DNA of 41,336 nucleotides. Origin: an uncultured Eubacteriales bacterium (GTDB lineage: Bacteria; Bacillota; Clostridia; Oscillospirales; Oscillospiraceae). The translations under genes were made by a program, and so were the position numbers. This document shows, piece by piece, positions 5,984 through 14,412 of this stretch. Each line of letters starts with the position of its first letter. Within the stretch, counting starts at the first letter, position 1. Location of the stretch: the NCBI GenBank assembly GCA_900545815.1, contig URAM01000019.1, forward strand, positions 1 to 41,336, given 5' to 3'. Below the pieces are notes generated by a model. That model saw only the letters and a list, made by a program, of their open reading frames with translations, had not been told where the DNA came from and did no database searches.

Positions 5984-7126
5984 ATGAAATTCTTTCATTT
6001 GGCCGACCTGCATCTGGGGAAAGTTGTCCACGGCTTCTCCATGCTGGCCGACCAACGGTATGTGTTGGAGCAGGTGTTGCAGGCGGCGCACCAGCAGCGG
6101 CCTGCGGCAGTGCTGCTGGCTGGCGACCTGTATGACCGGCGGGTGCCCTCCGGCGGGGCGGTGGCGCTGCTGAACTGGTTCTTGACCCAGCTGGCGGAGG
6201 CTCACATCCCCTGTCTGGCCATCGCCGGCAACCACGACTCCGGCGTGCGCATCGGCTTTGCGTCCAAGATCTTGGAAAAGCAGGGGCTGTACCTGGCCGG
6301 CACCGCCACGGCGGAGCTGCCCCTTGTGCGGTTCACCCAGGACAATGTGTCGGCAGATGTGTGGCTGCTGCCCTTTCTGCGCCCTGCGGAGGGGAATATG
6401 TTGCTGCCGGAGGCGCACATCCAGAGCTATGATGACGCCGTGCGGGCGCTGTTGGCGGAGCAAACATTGGACGCCAACGTGTGCAATATCCTGGTCACCC
6501 ACCAGTTTGTTACCGGCGCTGGGGTGACTCCGGAGCGGTCGGAGTCGGAGGTGGTCACGGTAGGCGGCGTAGACAACGTGGACTGCGCCGCTTTTGCCGC
6601 CTTTGACTATGTGGCACTGGGACATCTCCACGGCCCTCAGCCGGTGGGCGGCCGCTGCCGCTACGCCGGTTCCCCCTTGCCCTACAGCTTTTCGGAAGCC
6701 AACCAGGACAAGAGCATCACCGTCATCCAAGTGGACGCCGCTCACACCTGTTCTATCTCCACCCTCCCCCTCACCCCCCTTCACCCCATGCGGGAACTGC
6801 GGGGGCCGCTGGAGGAGCTGGTAAAGCCGGACATCGTGGCGGCGGGGAGTCCGGAGGACTATCTGCGGGTGACCCTCACCGATGAGCGGGAGCCGGAGAA
6901 CGCAGCCAGCCGCCTGCGGGCGGTGTATCCCAACCTGATGCGCTTGGAGTTTGACAACCGGCGCACCCGACAGGGGGAATTGCAGCTGGACGAGGACTGG
7001 GAGGAAGAACTGTCACTGGAGGCGCTATTTGCGGAGTTTTTTGAGAAGCAGAACGGCCGAGCGTTGGAGCCGGAAAGCCTGGTGCTTTTGGAGCAGGTGC
7101 GAAAGGAGGCGGACGAGCACACATGA
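5984..7126 (+). CDS. sbcD: Exonuclease subunit SbcD
   Basis: A 380-residue calcineurin-like phosphoesterase, the nuclease half of the SbcCD (Mre11-Rad50) complex that opens hairpins and protein-blocked DNA ends. Metal-binding motifs appear in order: DLHLG (about residue 8), GDLYDR (about 47), GNHD (about 83), LVTHQF and GHLHGP. The C-terminal capping domain runs to the end at normal length. Its stop overlaps the start of sbcC in ATGA, so the two are translationally coupled, as usual for these partners. Confidence 0.97.
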   Translation: MKFFHLADLHLGKVVHGFSMLADQRYVLEQVLQAAHQQRPAAVLLAGDLYDRRVPSGGAVALLNWFLTQLAEAHIPCLAIAGNHDSGVRIGFASKILEKQGLYLAGTATAELPLVRFTQDNVSADVWLLPFLRPAEGNMLLPEAHIQSYDDAVRALLAEQTLDANVCNILVTHQFVTGAGVTPERSESEVVTVGGVDNVDCAAFAAFDYVALGHLHGPQPVGGRCRYAGSPLPYSFSEANQDKSITVIQVDAAHTCSISTLPLTPLHPMRELRGPLEELVKPDIVAAGSPEDYLRVTLTDEREPENAASRLRAVYPNLMRLEFDNRRTRQGELQLDEDWEEELSLEALFAEFFEKQNGRALEPESLVLLEQVRKEADEHT

Positions 7127-10100
7127 AACCCATTCGATTGACTTTTTCCGCCTTCGGTCCCTACGCCGGAGAGGAGACGGTGGACTTTTCCGCCTTTTCC
7201 GATGGACTCTACCTCATCGCCGGCGATACCGGCGCCGGCAAGACCACCCTCTTTGATGCCATCACCTTCGCCCTCTACGGCGAGAGCAGCGGCAAGAGTC
7301 GGGGCACCACCGCCCTGCGCAGTGACTTTGCCCAGCCGGACACCCCCACCTTTGTCCGGCTCACCTTCGCCTACCACCAGCAGGAGTACACTGTCTATCG
7401 CAGTCCGGAATACCTGCGCAAGCGCAAAAAGGGCAACGGCCAGACCAAACAGAAACGGGAAGCCACCCTGACCGGCCCCCAAGGGCTTATCGCCACCGGC
7501 GACCGTCAGGTGACCCAGGAGATCCAGGCATTGCTCCAACTCACCGCCGTCCAGTTCAAACAGGTGGCCATGCTGGCGCAGGGGGAGTTTCGGGCGCTGT
7601 TGGAGGCCAGCAGTGAGGTGCGGGGGGACATTTTGCGGAACCTGTTCCAGACGGAACCCTGCCAGCAGCTCCAAGAAGCGTTGAAGCAGCGAGAACTGAC
7701 CCAGCGGGGCGCCCGAAAGGAGGCCATGCAGCAGCTGAGCCAGCGGCTGCAAAACGTCCAGTACCCGGAGGACTACCCCCAACGGGAGCAGCTGGAAGGA
7801 GCCATCGCCCAGGGGGACGGGAACCTGACCGGCGCCTTGGACGCCTTGGAACAGCTGCTCACCACAGAGCGGGAGCGACAGTCCCAGCTGCAACAGGCCA
7901 TCCACGCCCAGACGGAAACCCTGCTGAAAAAGCGAGAGGAACGCACCCGATTGGAGCTGCTCAACAGCCGCCTGCGTCAGCGGGAGTCCCTGAGGGCGGA
8001 GCTGGCGCAGCTCCGAGCCAAAGCGCCCCAATTCACCCAGCTGGAAGCGCAGATCGAACAGGGGGAGAAAATCCTCCGCCTGGTGCGTCCGGCGGAGCAG
8101 GAGTGGCAGCGGCAAACAGCGCACCAGACCAGCATCCAAGAGGAACTGACCCGCAGACGCACCGTCCAACGCACTTGGGAGCAGGAGGCGCTGGTGCTGG
8201 AGGAACAGTGGAGCGCCTGGCAGGCCAAAGAACCCCTCATCGAGGAGTTGGAGGAGCACAAGCGGAGGTACGAAGCCACCCTGCCGGACTACGAGGTTTT
8301 AGCCCAGCAGGATGCAGAATGTGCCCAGCTAGAGCAGAAAAAGACGACCTTGACCCAAGCCTTGACCCAGCTGCAAACTGAGCTGGAACAGCTGGAAGGG
8401 GAGACAGGAGCGTGCAGCGCTCTGCTCATCCAGTTGGACGGAGTGGAAGGCCAGTTGGAACGCCTGCGCAGCGAGACACAGCAGGCGGAGCGCCGGTTGG
8501 CCAAGAGCAAGGCGCTTTTCGAGCGGGAAGGGCAGCTGCAACAGCAGAAAAGCGAGCTGCAAGCTCGAGAAAGAACCTACCAGCAGGCGTTGGAGCAGTG
8601 GAAACAGGCTCGCGCCCACGCCGACCAAGCCCAGGCGGCCTTTTTGGCCGACCAGGCGGGCGTGCTGGCGGGACAGCTCCAAGACGGCGCACCCTGTCCC
8701 GTCTGCGGTTCCACCCATCACCCCCATCCAGCCCAGCCCAGCGACCAGGGGTTGAGCCAAGAGGAGACCCAGCAGTTACAGCAGCAGGCGGAGGAACAGT
8801 ACCAGCACTGCACCCGTTTGGCTACCGAGCTGTCCACGCTTCGAGGACAGCTCCAGGCGGAACAGACCCACCTGGAACAGGAGAGCGCAGAGCTGCTGGA
8901 TGATACCCACGAAGCACCGCTGTCCCAGGCATTGGAACGCTGCCAACAGGCGACTGCCGCCCAGCTCGCCCAGTTGCAGCAGGCCGTCACCGAGACAGCA
9001 GCCCAGTGCCGGCAGCGCACCCAGGCACAGGAAACATTGGAACGGCTGCAAGCCCAGCGGACAGAATTGGAACCTCTGCTGACCCAGCAGCGGGCGGAGT
9101 TGGAGGACGTACAGCGCCAGTATTCTGCCGCTGACGCCAGACGGGGCGAGACGAAAAAACGCCTGATCTTCCCCACCCGACCGGAGGTGGAGCAAGCCAT
9201 CCAGGCGTTCCAGCAGCAGCTGGACGAGAGCCGAAAGGGATTGGAACAGGCACGCCAGCGGCTGGACGACCACCGGAAGCAGATGGAGCACAACCGACTG
9301 CTCCTGGAGGCCAAGGAGGCGGAGCTGCCCCAGGTGGCGGAGCTGTGCGCCCTCAGCCGCCAGCGGTTGGAGGAAGCGCTCACCCTAGCAGGGCTTACCG
9401 AACAGGCGCTGACCACGGAAGGGGACACCTTCCAAGAGGACTGGCTCCAAGCCCAGCGGCAGACCCTCCAGGACTACCGCACCCAGGTGCAGACCAAGAC
9501 CGCCCTGCTGACCCAGCTGGAACAGGAGCTGAACGGGGTAGAGCAGGTGGAATTGGAGCCGCTGACCCAGGCCATCACAGAGGGGGAAGCCGCTGTCCAC
9601 ACCCTGGAAGAACAGGAACGGCAGGTGGCGGTGGACATCCAGAGCAATGCAGCCATCCTGGACGCCTGCCGGAAGGGCTATGCGTCCTTGCAGGGGGCAC
9701 AGGAGGACTACCTGCGCCTGAAGGAGCTGTCGGACACCGCCAACGGCGAGCTGACCGGACGGGCGAAGATCACCTTCGAGCGATATGCCCAGGGGCGGTT
9801 CTTTCGGCAGATCGTGGCGCGCGCCAACCAACGGCTGTACCAGATGACCAACGGCCGCTTTGAGCTGGCCATGCAGGAGAGCGCCCAGAACAACCGAGGC
9901 AAAACCGGACTGGACCTGGACGTGATCGACCACTACACCGGCAAGCGCCGCAGCGTGAAAACCCTGTCCGGCGGGGAAGCCTTCCAGGCGTCCCTGTCCT
10001 TGGCTTTGGGACTGTCCGATGTAGTGCAGCGGCGCAGCGGCGGGATGCAGCTGGATGCCCTGTTCCTGGACGAGGGGTTTGGCACCTTGGATGAGGAAGC

Positions 10101-10254
10101 CCTGCGCCAGGCCATCGGCACCTTGCAGCGGCTGGCGGACGGGCAGAAGATGGTGGGCATCATCTCCCATGTGGCGGAATTGAAAGAGGCCATCGGGCGC
10201 AAAATCATTGTAACCGCCACGGCACAGGGCAGCACGCTAGAAATTCAGGCGTAA
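7123..10254 (+). CDS. sbcC: Exonuclease subunit SbcC
   Basis: A 1043-residue SMC-like ATPase, the Rad50 counterpart that works with SbcD. Walker A is GDTGAGKTTLFDA (about residue 31). Two long Gln/Glu-rich coiled coils flank the zinc hook CPVCGSTHHP (about 525). The ABC signature KTLSGGEAFQ and Walker B ALFLDEGFGTLDEE lie near the C-terminus. All key residues of the family are present and length is typical. The hook dimerises two SbcCD complexes through Zn2+. The strong compositional bias (Gln, Glu, Leu) is that of the coiled coil and not a sign of transfer. Confidence 0.97.
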   Translation: MKPIRLTFSAFGPYAGEETVDFSAFSDGLYLIAGDTGAGKTTLFDAITFALYGESSGKSRGTTALRSDFAQPDTPTFVRLTFAYHQQEYTVYRSPEYLRKRKKGNGQTKQKREATLTGPQGLIATGDRQVTQEIQALLQLTAVQFKQVAMLAQGEFRALLEASSEVRGDILRNLFQTEPCQQLQEALKQRELTQRGARKEAMQQLSQRLQNVQYPEDYPQREQLEGAIAQGDGNLTGALDALEQLLTTERERQSQLQQAIHAQTETLLKKREERTRLELLNSRLRQRESLRAELAQLRAKAPQFTQLEAQIEQGEKILRLVRPAEQEWQRQTAHQTSIQEELTRRRTVQRTWEQEALVLEEQWSAWQAKEPLIEELEEHKRRYEATLPDYEVLAQQDAECAQLEQKKTTLTQALTQLQTELEQLEGETGACSALLIQLDGVEGQLERLRSETQQAERRLAKSKALFEREGQLQQQKSELQARERTYQQALEQWKQARAHADQAQAAFLADQAGVLAGQLQDGAPCPVCGSTHHPHPAQPSDQGLSQEETQQLQQQAEEQYQHCTRLATELSTLRGQLQAEQTHLEQESAELLDDTHEAPLSQALERCQQATAAQLAQLQQAVTETAAQCRQRTQAQETLERLQAQRTELEPLLTQQRAELEDVQRQYSAADARRGETKKRLIFPTRPEVEQAIQAFQQQLDESRKGLEQARQRLDDHRKQMEHNRLLLEAKEAELPQVAELCALSRQRLEEALTLAGLTEQALTTEGDTFQEDWLQAQRQTLQDYRTQVQTKTALLTQLEQELNGVEQVELEPLTQAITEGEAAVHTLEEQERQVAVDIQSNAAILDACRKGYASLQGAQEDYLRLKELSDTANGELTGRAKITFERYAQGRFFRQIVARANQRLYQMTNGRFELAMQESAQNNRGKTGLDLDVIDHYTGKRRSVKTLSGGEAFQASLSLALGLSDVVQRRSGGMQLDALFLDEGFGTLDEEALRQAIGTLQRLADGQKMVGIISHVAELKEAIGRKIIVTATAQGSTLEIQA

Positions 10255-10265
10255 GGAGAAGGAAG

Positions 10266-10868
10266 ATGAACGATCAACAGCTACGAAATATCCTCACCCA
10301 CCGCACCATCGGCTCTGAGCGCCTTCAGCGCAACGCAGCCATTCTGCTGCCTTTGGTAACGGTCGACGGGCGGGATGCCCTCCTCTTTGAGGTGCGTTCC
10401 AAACGATTGGAGATGCAGCCGGGAGAGATCTGCTTCCCTGGCGGCCGCATCGAATCCGGCGAAACGCCGGAGCGGGCGGCTCTGCGGGAGCTGTGGGAGG
10501 AACTGCGCATCCCATCCTGGCAGGTGACTCTGCTGGGGCCCATGGATAAAATGGTTCACTTCTCCGGCACTGTGTACCCTCAAGTGGGACGGGTGGCGGC
10601 GGAGGCCATGAATGCCCTCTACCCCAATCCGGACGAGGTGGAGGAGGTATTTACCGTACCGTTGGAATACTTCCTGACCCAGCCTCGGAAGCACTACACC
10701 TATCACATGACTCCGGACAACCTCCAGGAACTGCCGGAACCCCTGGCCGAGTACGTCCGCCACTACAAGCAGACCTTTGTCACGCCAGTGTGGTTCTACG
10801 AAGGACACACCATCTGGGGCATGACCGCCCGGGCGGTGGAGGCGTTTTTGAAATTTTTCGAGGCATAA
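10266..10868 (+). CDS. CoA-pyrophosphatase-type Nudix hydrolase
   Basis: A 200-residue Nudix protein with the box GRIESGETPERAALRELWEE and, just before it, LLFEVRSKRLEMQPGEICFP, which resembles the UPF0035 signature of CoA and ADP-ribose pyrophosphatases. It would split CoA or a CoA-like nucleoside diphosphate into 4'-phosphopantetheine and a nucleotide. It starts 11 bases after sbcC behind AAGGAGAAGG and ends the unit before a clear terminator. The pairing with sbcCD may only reflect shared transcription; substrate choice is inferred from the motif. Confidence 0.88.
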   Translation: MNDQQLRNILTHRTIGSERLQRNAAILLPLVTVDGRDALLFEVRSKRLEMQPGEICFPGGRIESGETPERAALRELWEELRIPSWQVTLLGPMDKMVHFSGTVYPQVGRVAAEAMNALYPNPDEVEEVFTVPLEYFLTQPRKHYTYHMTPDNLQELPEPLAEYVRHYKQTFVTPVWFYEGHTIWGMTARAVEAFLKFFEA

Positions 10869-10870
10869 AG

Positions 10871-10903
10871 AAAGACCACCTTTGGGAAAAGGTGGTCTTT
10901 TTC
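10871..10903. terminator. Terminator of the sbcCD-nudix unit
   Basis: AAAGACCACCTTT pairs with AAAAGGTGGTCTTT around a short GGG loop and is followed by TTTTTC. It lies between convergent genes and probably serves the opposing gene as well. Confidence 0.9.
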
Positions 10904-10915
10904 TATCCAATTATG

Positions 10916-11383
10916 TCACATGAGTCCAGCAAAAAAGGCGGTTGTTTTTTGGTGGAGCGCATGGATTTGGGCATATTGCAGACGCTCCCGCTCCGAACAA
11001 GACGCCTGTTCCAAATCAGTGAGCAGCTGGGTCGTATGTGCTATGTACTCCGGCTGATGCGCCTCCTGACACCGTGTGTGCAGCAGCGCCGAATGTTCTT
11101 CTGTAATGGTGTGATGCAGCTTCTTCAGAATATAGGGAATGTGCTGTGCCATCTGTTCCGGATGCAGAACATCTTCCATACTGATCGGGGAGGCGGACAG
11201 GGAGTCGTAGATGTAATAAATAGAAGCCAGATTGCGGTAAGACGCAGGGACGAGGTTTAAGTCATAGGCATTCTGCAAAAGGGAACTGGCTGCTTTGCCA
11301 TCGGGGGCAGTCAGAAGTCTCAGTTTTGCCAACTCTAAATCCCGTAAGTCTCTCAGGTAAACCAAAAGCGCATCGCGATTCAT
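10916..11383 (-). CDS. Unknown 155-residue protein, divergent from an XRE regulator
   Basis: A mostly helical, soluble-looking protein of 155 residues that I do not recognise. It starts MNRDALLVYLRDLRDLELAK and is rich in Leu, His and Gln, with segments SYRNLASIYYIYDSLSA and KKLHHTITEEHSALLHTR. There is no signal peptide and no membrane helix. ATG follows AGGGGGG with 7-base spacing. The gene is transcribed away from the XRE regulator at 11519. Its promoter (TTGACT 11451-11456, TAAACT 11428-11433, 17 bases apart) holds a palindrome that the regulator may bind. The arrangement recalls mobile-element or stress switches, but no partner domain is visible. Confidence 0.7.
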   Translation of the reverse strand: MNRDALLVYLRDLRDLELAKLRLLTAPDGKAASSLLQNAYDLNLVPASYRNLASIYYIYDSLSASPISMEDVLHPEQMAQHIPYILKKLHHTITEEHSALLHTRCQEAHQPEYIAHTTQLLTDLEQASCSERERLQYAQIHALHQKTTAFFAGLM

Positions 11384-11427
11384 GAGAAAACCCCCCTATT
11401 ATGTCCATTCCGGGTCACGCTATGTTT

Positions 11428-11456
11428 AGTTTAGACAAATTCTATCTAAAAGTCAA
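11428..11456 (-). promoter_or_regulatory. Promoter and palindromic operator between the XRE gene and its neighbour
   Basis: Minus-strand -35 TTGACT (11451-11456) and -10 TAAACT (11428-11433), spacer 17. The palindrome TTTAGA-N9-TCTAAA (11430-11450) fills the spacer and overlaps the -10, a position where bound repressor would block the 155-residue gene. A possible plus-strand -10 TATACT (11477-11482) for the XRE gene has only a weak -35. Confidence 0.6.
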
Positions 11457-11518
11457 TAGGCGAATCCATTCTATCCTATACTTCAGGCTATACAAGAGAA
11501 AGAGGCAGTGAATAAGAT

Positions 11519-11731
11519 GTGAAAAACCGAGTGAAGGATCTGCGGGAGGATTACGACTTGACACAGCAGCAGGTGGCGGAAGCGATCGGCATGACCCAAC
11601 GAAAGTATAGCTATATCGAAACCGGCAGCCAACCGTTGACAGCAGATGTCCTGATTAAACTGAGCAATTTTTACCACGTCAGCATTGATTATCTTCTGGC
11701 GCAGACCGATAACCCAAGGCGTAACCGATAG
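11519..11731 (+). CDS. XRE-family transcriptional regulator
   Basis: A 70-residue protein that is little more than one helix-turn-helix. The HTH is TQQQVAEAIGMTQRKYSYIE, followed by LTADVLIKLSNFYHVSIDYL, the usual XRE (Cro/CI-type) layout. There is no ligand domain, so it probably acts as a simple DNA-binding switch. The start is GTG; the ATG two bases upstream runs straight into a stop. It diverges from the 155-residue gene and shares the palindrome at 11430-11450. A strong terminator follows the stop. Confidence 0.85.
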   Translation: MKNRVKDLREDYDLTQQQVAEAIGMTQRKYSYIETGSQPLTADVLIKLSNFYHVSIDYLLAQTDNPRRNR

Positions 11732-11749
11732 TCTTGTTGTCAGCAGATC

Positions 11750-11779
11750 AAAACCCGTTCCCACCAGGGAACGGGTTTT
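11750..11779. terminator. Bidirectional terminator between the XRE gene and the aldolase gene
   Basis: AAAACCCGTTCCC (11750-11762) pairs perfectly with GGGAACGGGTTTT (11767-11779) around ACCA. It separates convergent genes. Confidence 0.92.
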
Positions 11780-11786
11780 GTCGTTA

Positions 11787-12443
11787 TCATTCCGGGAAGT
11801 TGCCCAGGGCAACGCCCTTCTGGTGGAGCACAGCGGCTTCCTCATCGCTGAGATACTGCGCCTGTCCCATGGTCAGGCAGTAGTAGCGGATGCGGGCGGA
11901 GCGCTCCAAGGTCTCCATCCGGGCGCAGGCTTCGGACAGATCTTTGCCCCAGGTCACCGCCCCGTGGTTGGCCAGAAGTACGGCGTTGTTGTTCCGGCAG
12001 TAGGGCAGGATACTCTCTGCCAGCTCCATGGAGCCGGGGCTGGCGTAGGGCGCCACCTGCACATGCCCCAGATACAGCCCTTCCTCCGCCAGCAGCATTT
12101 TGTCAAAGCCCAGGTTGGCCGCAGCAAAAGCGGTAGAGAAGGGGGGATGGGTGTGGACAGCGGCCAGAGCACGGGGATTGGCTTGGTACAGACACAGGTG
12201 CATCTTCAGCTCCGAGGAGGGCTTTCGGGTGCCTTCCAAAAGATTGCCTTCCAAATCTGTCTTGACTAGCCATTCATCGGTCAAAAACCCCTTCCGTGCC
12301 CCAGTGGCAGTGGTCCACAGGGTGTCTCTCGTCACACGACAGCTCAAATTGCCATCGGTGCCCACGATCAGCCCCTGCTGATACAGCTGATGGCCGATTG
12401 CTATCAGGGCGTCCTTCGCTTCTCGATCGGTACAGTACTTCAT
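11787..12443 (-). CDS. Class II aldolase (L-fuculose-phosphate/ribulose-phosphate type)
   Basis: A 218-residue zinc-dependent class II aldolase of the FucA/adducin family. The metal and catalytic residues are visible: Glu in SSELKMH, two His in AVHTHPPF and the third His in LLANHGAVTWGKDL. Such enzymes cleave a ketose 1-phosphate to dihydroxyacetone phosphate and an aldehyde. Its start overlaps the mtnA stop in ATGA, so it should act on the MtnA product: 5-methylthioribulose 1-phosphate or 5-deoxyribulose 1-phosphate. That would make it the aldolase of a DHAP-shunt type salvage route; L-fuculose phosphate is the alternative. The pathway role is inferred from context. Confidence 0.9.
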   Translation of the reverse strand: MKYCTDREAKDALIAIGHQLYQQGLIVGTDGNLSCRVTRDTLWTTATGARKGFLTDEWLVKTDLEGNLLEGTRKPSSELKMHLCLYQANPRALAAVHTHPPFSTAFAAANLGFDKMLLAEEGLYLGHVQVAPYASPGSMELAESILPYCRNNNAVLLANHGAVTWGKDLSEACARMETLERSARIRYYCLTMGQAQYLSDEEAAVLHQKGVALGNFPE

Positions 12444-13516
12444 AGAGGATTCGCCGCCTTTCTCGCAAAGATTTCTTTCAGGGACAGGTCATAGGGCGCC
12501 CGTGCCACCCCGTACTCGGTGACGATGCCAGTGATCAGGTCGGCATCGGTCACGTCAAAAGCTGGGTTGAAGGTCTTGACGCACTCCGCCGCCATGGGCT
12601 TTGCGTACCACATGGTGGAGATCTCGTCCCCGTCCCGTTCCTCAATGGGGATTTCCGCCCCAGTGGGCGTGTTCAGGTCGATGGTGGAGGAGGGCGCACA
12701 GATATAGAAGGGGATGCCGAAGCGCTTGGCCAGGATGGCGACCCCCAACGTGCCGATCTTGTTGGCTGCGTCCCCGTTGGCTGCCACTCGGTCACAGCCC
12801 ACAAACACCGCCTGCACCCAGCCCTTTTTCATGACCGTTGCTGCCATGTTGTCACAGATGAGGGTCACATCCACCCCTGCCGCATGGAGCTCGGAAGCGG
12901 TCAGCCGTGCGCCTTGGAGCAGGGGACGGGTCTCGTCAGCAAACACCTGGAAGTGATAGCCCCGCTCCTGCCCCAGGTAGATGGGCGCTGTGGCGGTGCC
13001 GTACTTCACTGTAGCCAGCTGACCGGCGTTGCAGTGGGTCAGCAGTCCCCAACCAGGCTGCACCAGCTCCAGACCGTATTCCCCAATCTTCCGGCACACC
13101 CGAATATCCTCATCGTGGATGTCCTCGCTCTCCTGGAGCAGCTTAGCGCGGATGCCGTCCACCGTGTCCAGCTCTTTGACCGCCCCTTCCATCCGCTCCA
13201 GCGCCCAGCGCAGGTTCACCGCCGTGGGGCGGGAGGAGGCCAGATATTCGGCGGCGTCATGGAGTTTTACACGGAAATCGTCGGCGTCAGTGGCCTGAAT
13301 CTCCCGTGCGGCCAGATACAGCCCGTAGGCGGCGGCCACCCCGATGGCGGGGGCGCCCCGCACCTGCAAGGTTTGGATGGCGTGCCAGATTTCTGCCTGG
13401 GTGCGCAGGTCTAAAAACACCAGCTCCCCCGGCAGCTTGGTCTGGTCGATGATGTGCAGCGCATCCTTGGCGGCGTTCAGCGCCACCGTGTCATGCTGTA
13501 AGAGCGAATCCTTCAT
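12440..13516 (-). CDS. mtnA: S-methyl-5-thioribose-1-phosphate isomerase (MtnA-type)
   Basis: A 358-residue aldose-ketose isomerase of the eIF2B-related MtnA family. RGAPAIGVAAAYGLYLA, the catalytic Cys in THCNAGQLATV and the catalytic Asp in GCDRVAANGDAANKIGT are all present. It turns methylthioribose 1-phosphate, or the 5-deoxyribose analogue, into the ribulose form. No mtnB, mtnK or mtnP is in the window; only the overlapping class II aldolase follows. It starts four bases after larB, so the three genes form one operon. The phosphorylase or kinase that feeds it must lie elsewhere. Confidence 0.95.
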   Translation of the reverse strand: MKDSLLQHDTVALNAAKDALHIIDQTKLPGELVFLDLRTQAEIWHAIQTLQVRGAPAIGVAAAYGLYLAAREIQATDADDFRVKLHDAAEYLASSRPTAVNLRWALERMEGAVKELDTVDGIRAKLLQESEDIHDEDIRVCRKIGEYGLELVQPGWGLLTHCNAGQLATVKYGTATAPIYLGQERGYHFQVFADETRPLLQGARLTASELHAAGVDVTLICDNMAATVMKKGWVQAVFVGCDRVAANGDAANKIGTLGVAILAKRFGIPFYICAPSSTIDLNTPTGAEIPIEERDGDEISTMWYAKPMAAECVKTFNPAFDVTDADLITGIVTEYGVARAPYDLSLKEIFARKAANPL

Positions 13517-13520
13517 TTTC

Positions 13521-14276
13521 TCAAATCCCCTTCATCTGATTGATCATCGAAGCCTGATACCCAGCTCCGAATCCGTTGTCGATGTTCACCACGCTGACTC
13601 CAGAGGCGCAGGAGTTGAGCATGGCCAGCAGGGCGGCAAGCCCGCCAAAGCTGGCGCCATACCCCACGCTGGTAGGCACGGCGATGACTGGACAGTCTGC
13701 CAGCCCGCCGATGACGCTGGCCAGCGCCCCTTCCATGCCGGCTGCCACGATGAGTACGCGAGCGGACATGATGACGTCCAAATGAGCCAGCGTCCGATGC
13801 AGACCGGACACCCCCACGTCGTACAGACAGGTCACACGGCTGCCCAGCACCTGGGCGGTCAGTGCCGCCTCCTCTGCCACGGGGATGTCGCTGGTGCCGC
13901 CGGTGACGATGACGATATTTCCCACCTGGGGACGCTCCGTGGGTGCGGCAATGCCCACCTTGGACAGGGGATGGTAGTCCAACGGCAGCTGGGTTTGTAC
14001 CAGCTCCGCCGCCTCCGGTGCCATTCGGGTCACCAGGATGTTCTGCCCGCCGTCTCCGGTCATCCGCTGCAAGATGCCCAAAATCTCCTCCGGCGTCTTG
14101 CCCGCCCCGTAGATGACCTCGGCAGCGCCCTGCCGGATGGGGCGGTGGCTGTCGATCTTGGCATAGCCTAAGTCCTCAAAGGGGGCTAATTTCAGCTGCA
14201 ACAGCGCCTCCTCCGGCCGGAGCTGACCGGACTGCACCTGTTGGAGCAGCTGTAACGTCTCTTGCTGCGCCTGCAT
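13521..14276 (-). CDS. larB: LarB-family carboxylase (PurE-like)
   Basis: A 251-residue protein of the LarB family, which in lactate racemase maturation carboxylates nicotinic acid adenine dinucleotide to start the nickel-pincer cofactor. Its C-terminal half is PurE-like, with VIVTGGTSDIPVAEEAAL, GSRVTCLYDVGVSGLHR and GYGASFGGLAALLAMLNS; the N-terminal part has VIYGAGKTPEEILGIL. ATG at 14274-14276 lies behind GGAAAGGAAGGG and fits the family length better than the in-frame codons upstream. Neither larC, larE nor larA is nearby. It is first in an operon with mtnA and the aldolase, an unexpected setting. Confidence 0.92.
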   Translation of the reverse strand: MQAQQETLQLLQQVQSGQLRPEEALLQLKLAPFEDLGYAKIDSHRPIRQGAAEVIYGAGKTPEEILGILQRMTGDGGQNILVTRMAPEAAELVQTQLPLDYHPLSKVGIAAPTERPQVGNIVIVTGGTSDIPVAEEAALTAQVLGSRVTCLYDVGVSGLHRTLAHLDVIMSARVLIVAAGMEGALASVIGGLADCPVIAVPTSVGYGASFGGLAALLAMLNSCASGVSVVNIDNGFGAGYQASMINQMKGI

Positions 14277-14319
14277 TGCGATCCCTTCCTTTCCACAGCG
14301 GGATTGTGATCTCAAATCC

Positions 14320-14348
14320 AGTATACTCAATTTTTCTGGGGGATGCAA
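14320..14348 (-). promoter_or_regulatory. Promoter of larB-mtnA-aldolase
   Basis: Minus strand: TTGCAT (14343-14348) and TATACT (14320-14325) with a 17-base spacer. It lies back to back with the likely promoter of the FliB-like gene (-10 TATAAT at 14378-14383, weak -35 TTCCCT at 14355-14360). Confidence 0.75.
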
Positions 14349-14412
14349 GGGGAGTTCCCTGAAAAGAAAAATCGTGTTATAATAACAAAAGAGACAGAAA
14401 GGAAGAATGACC

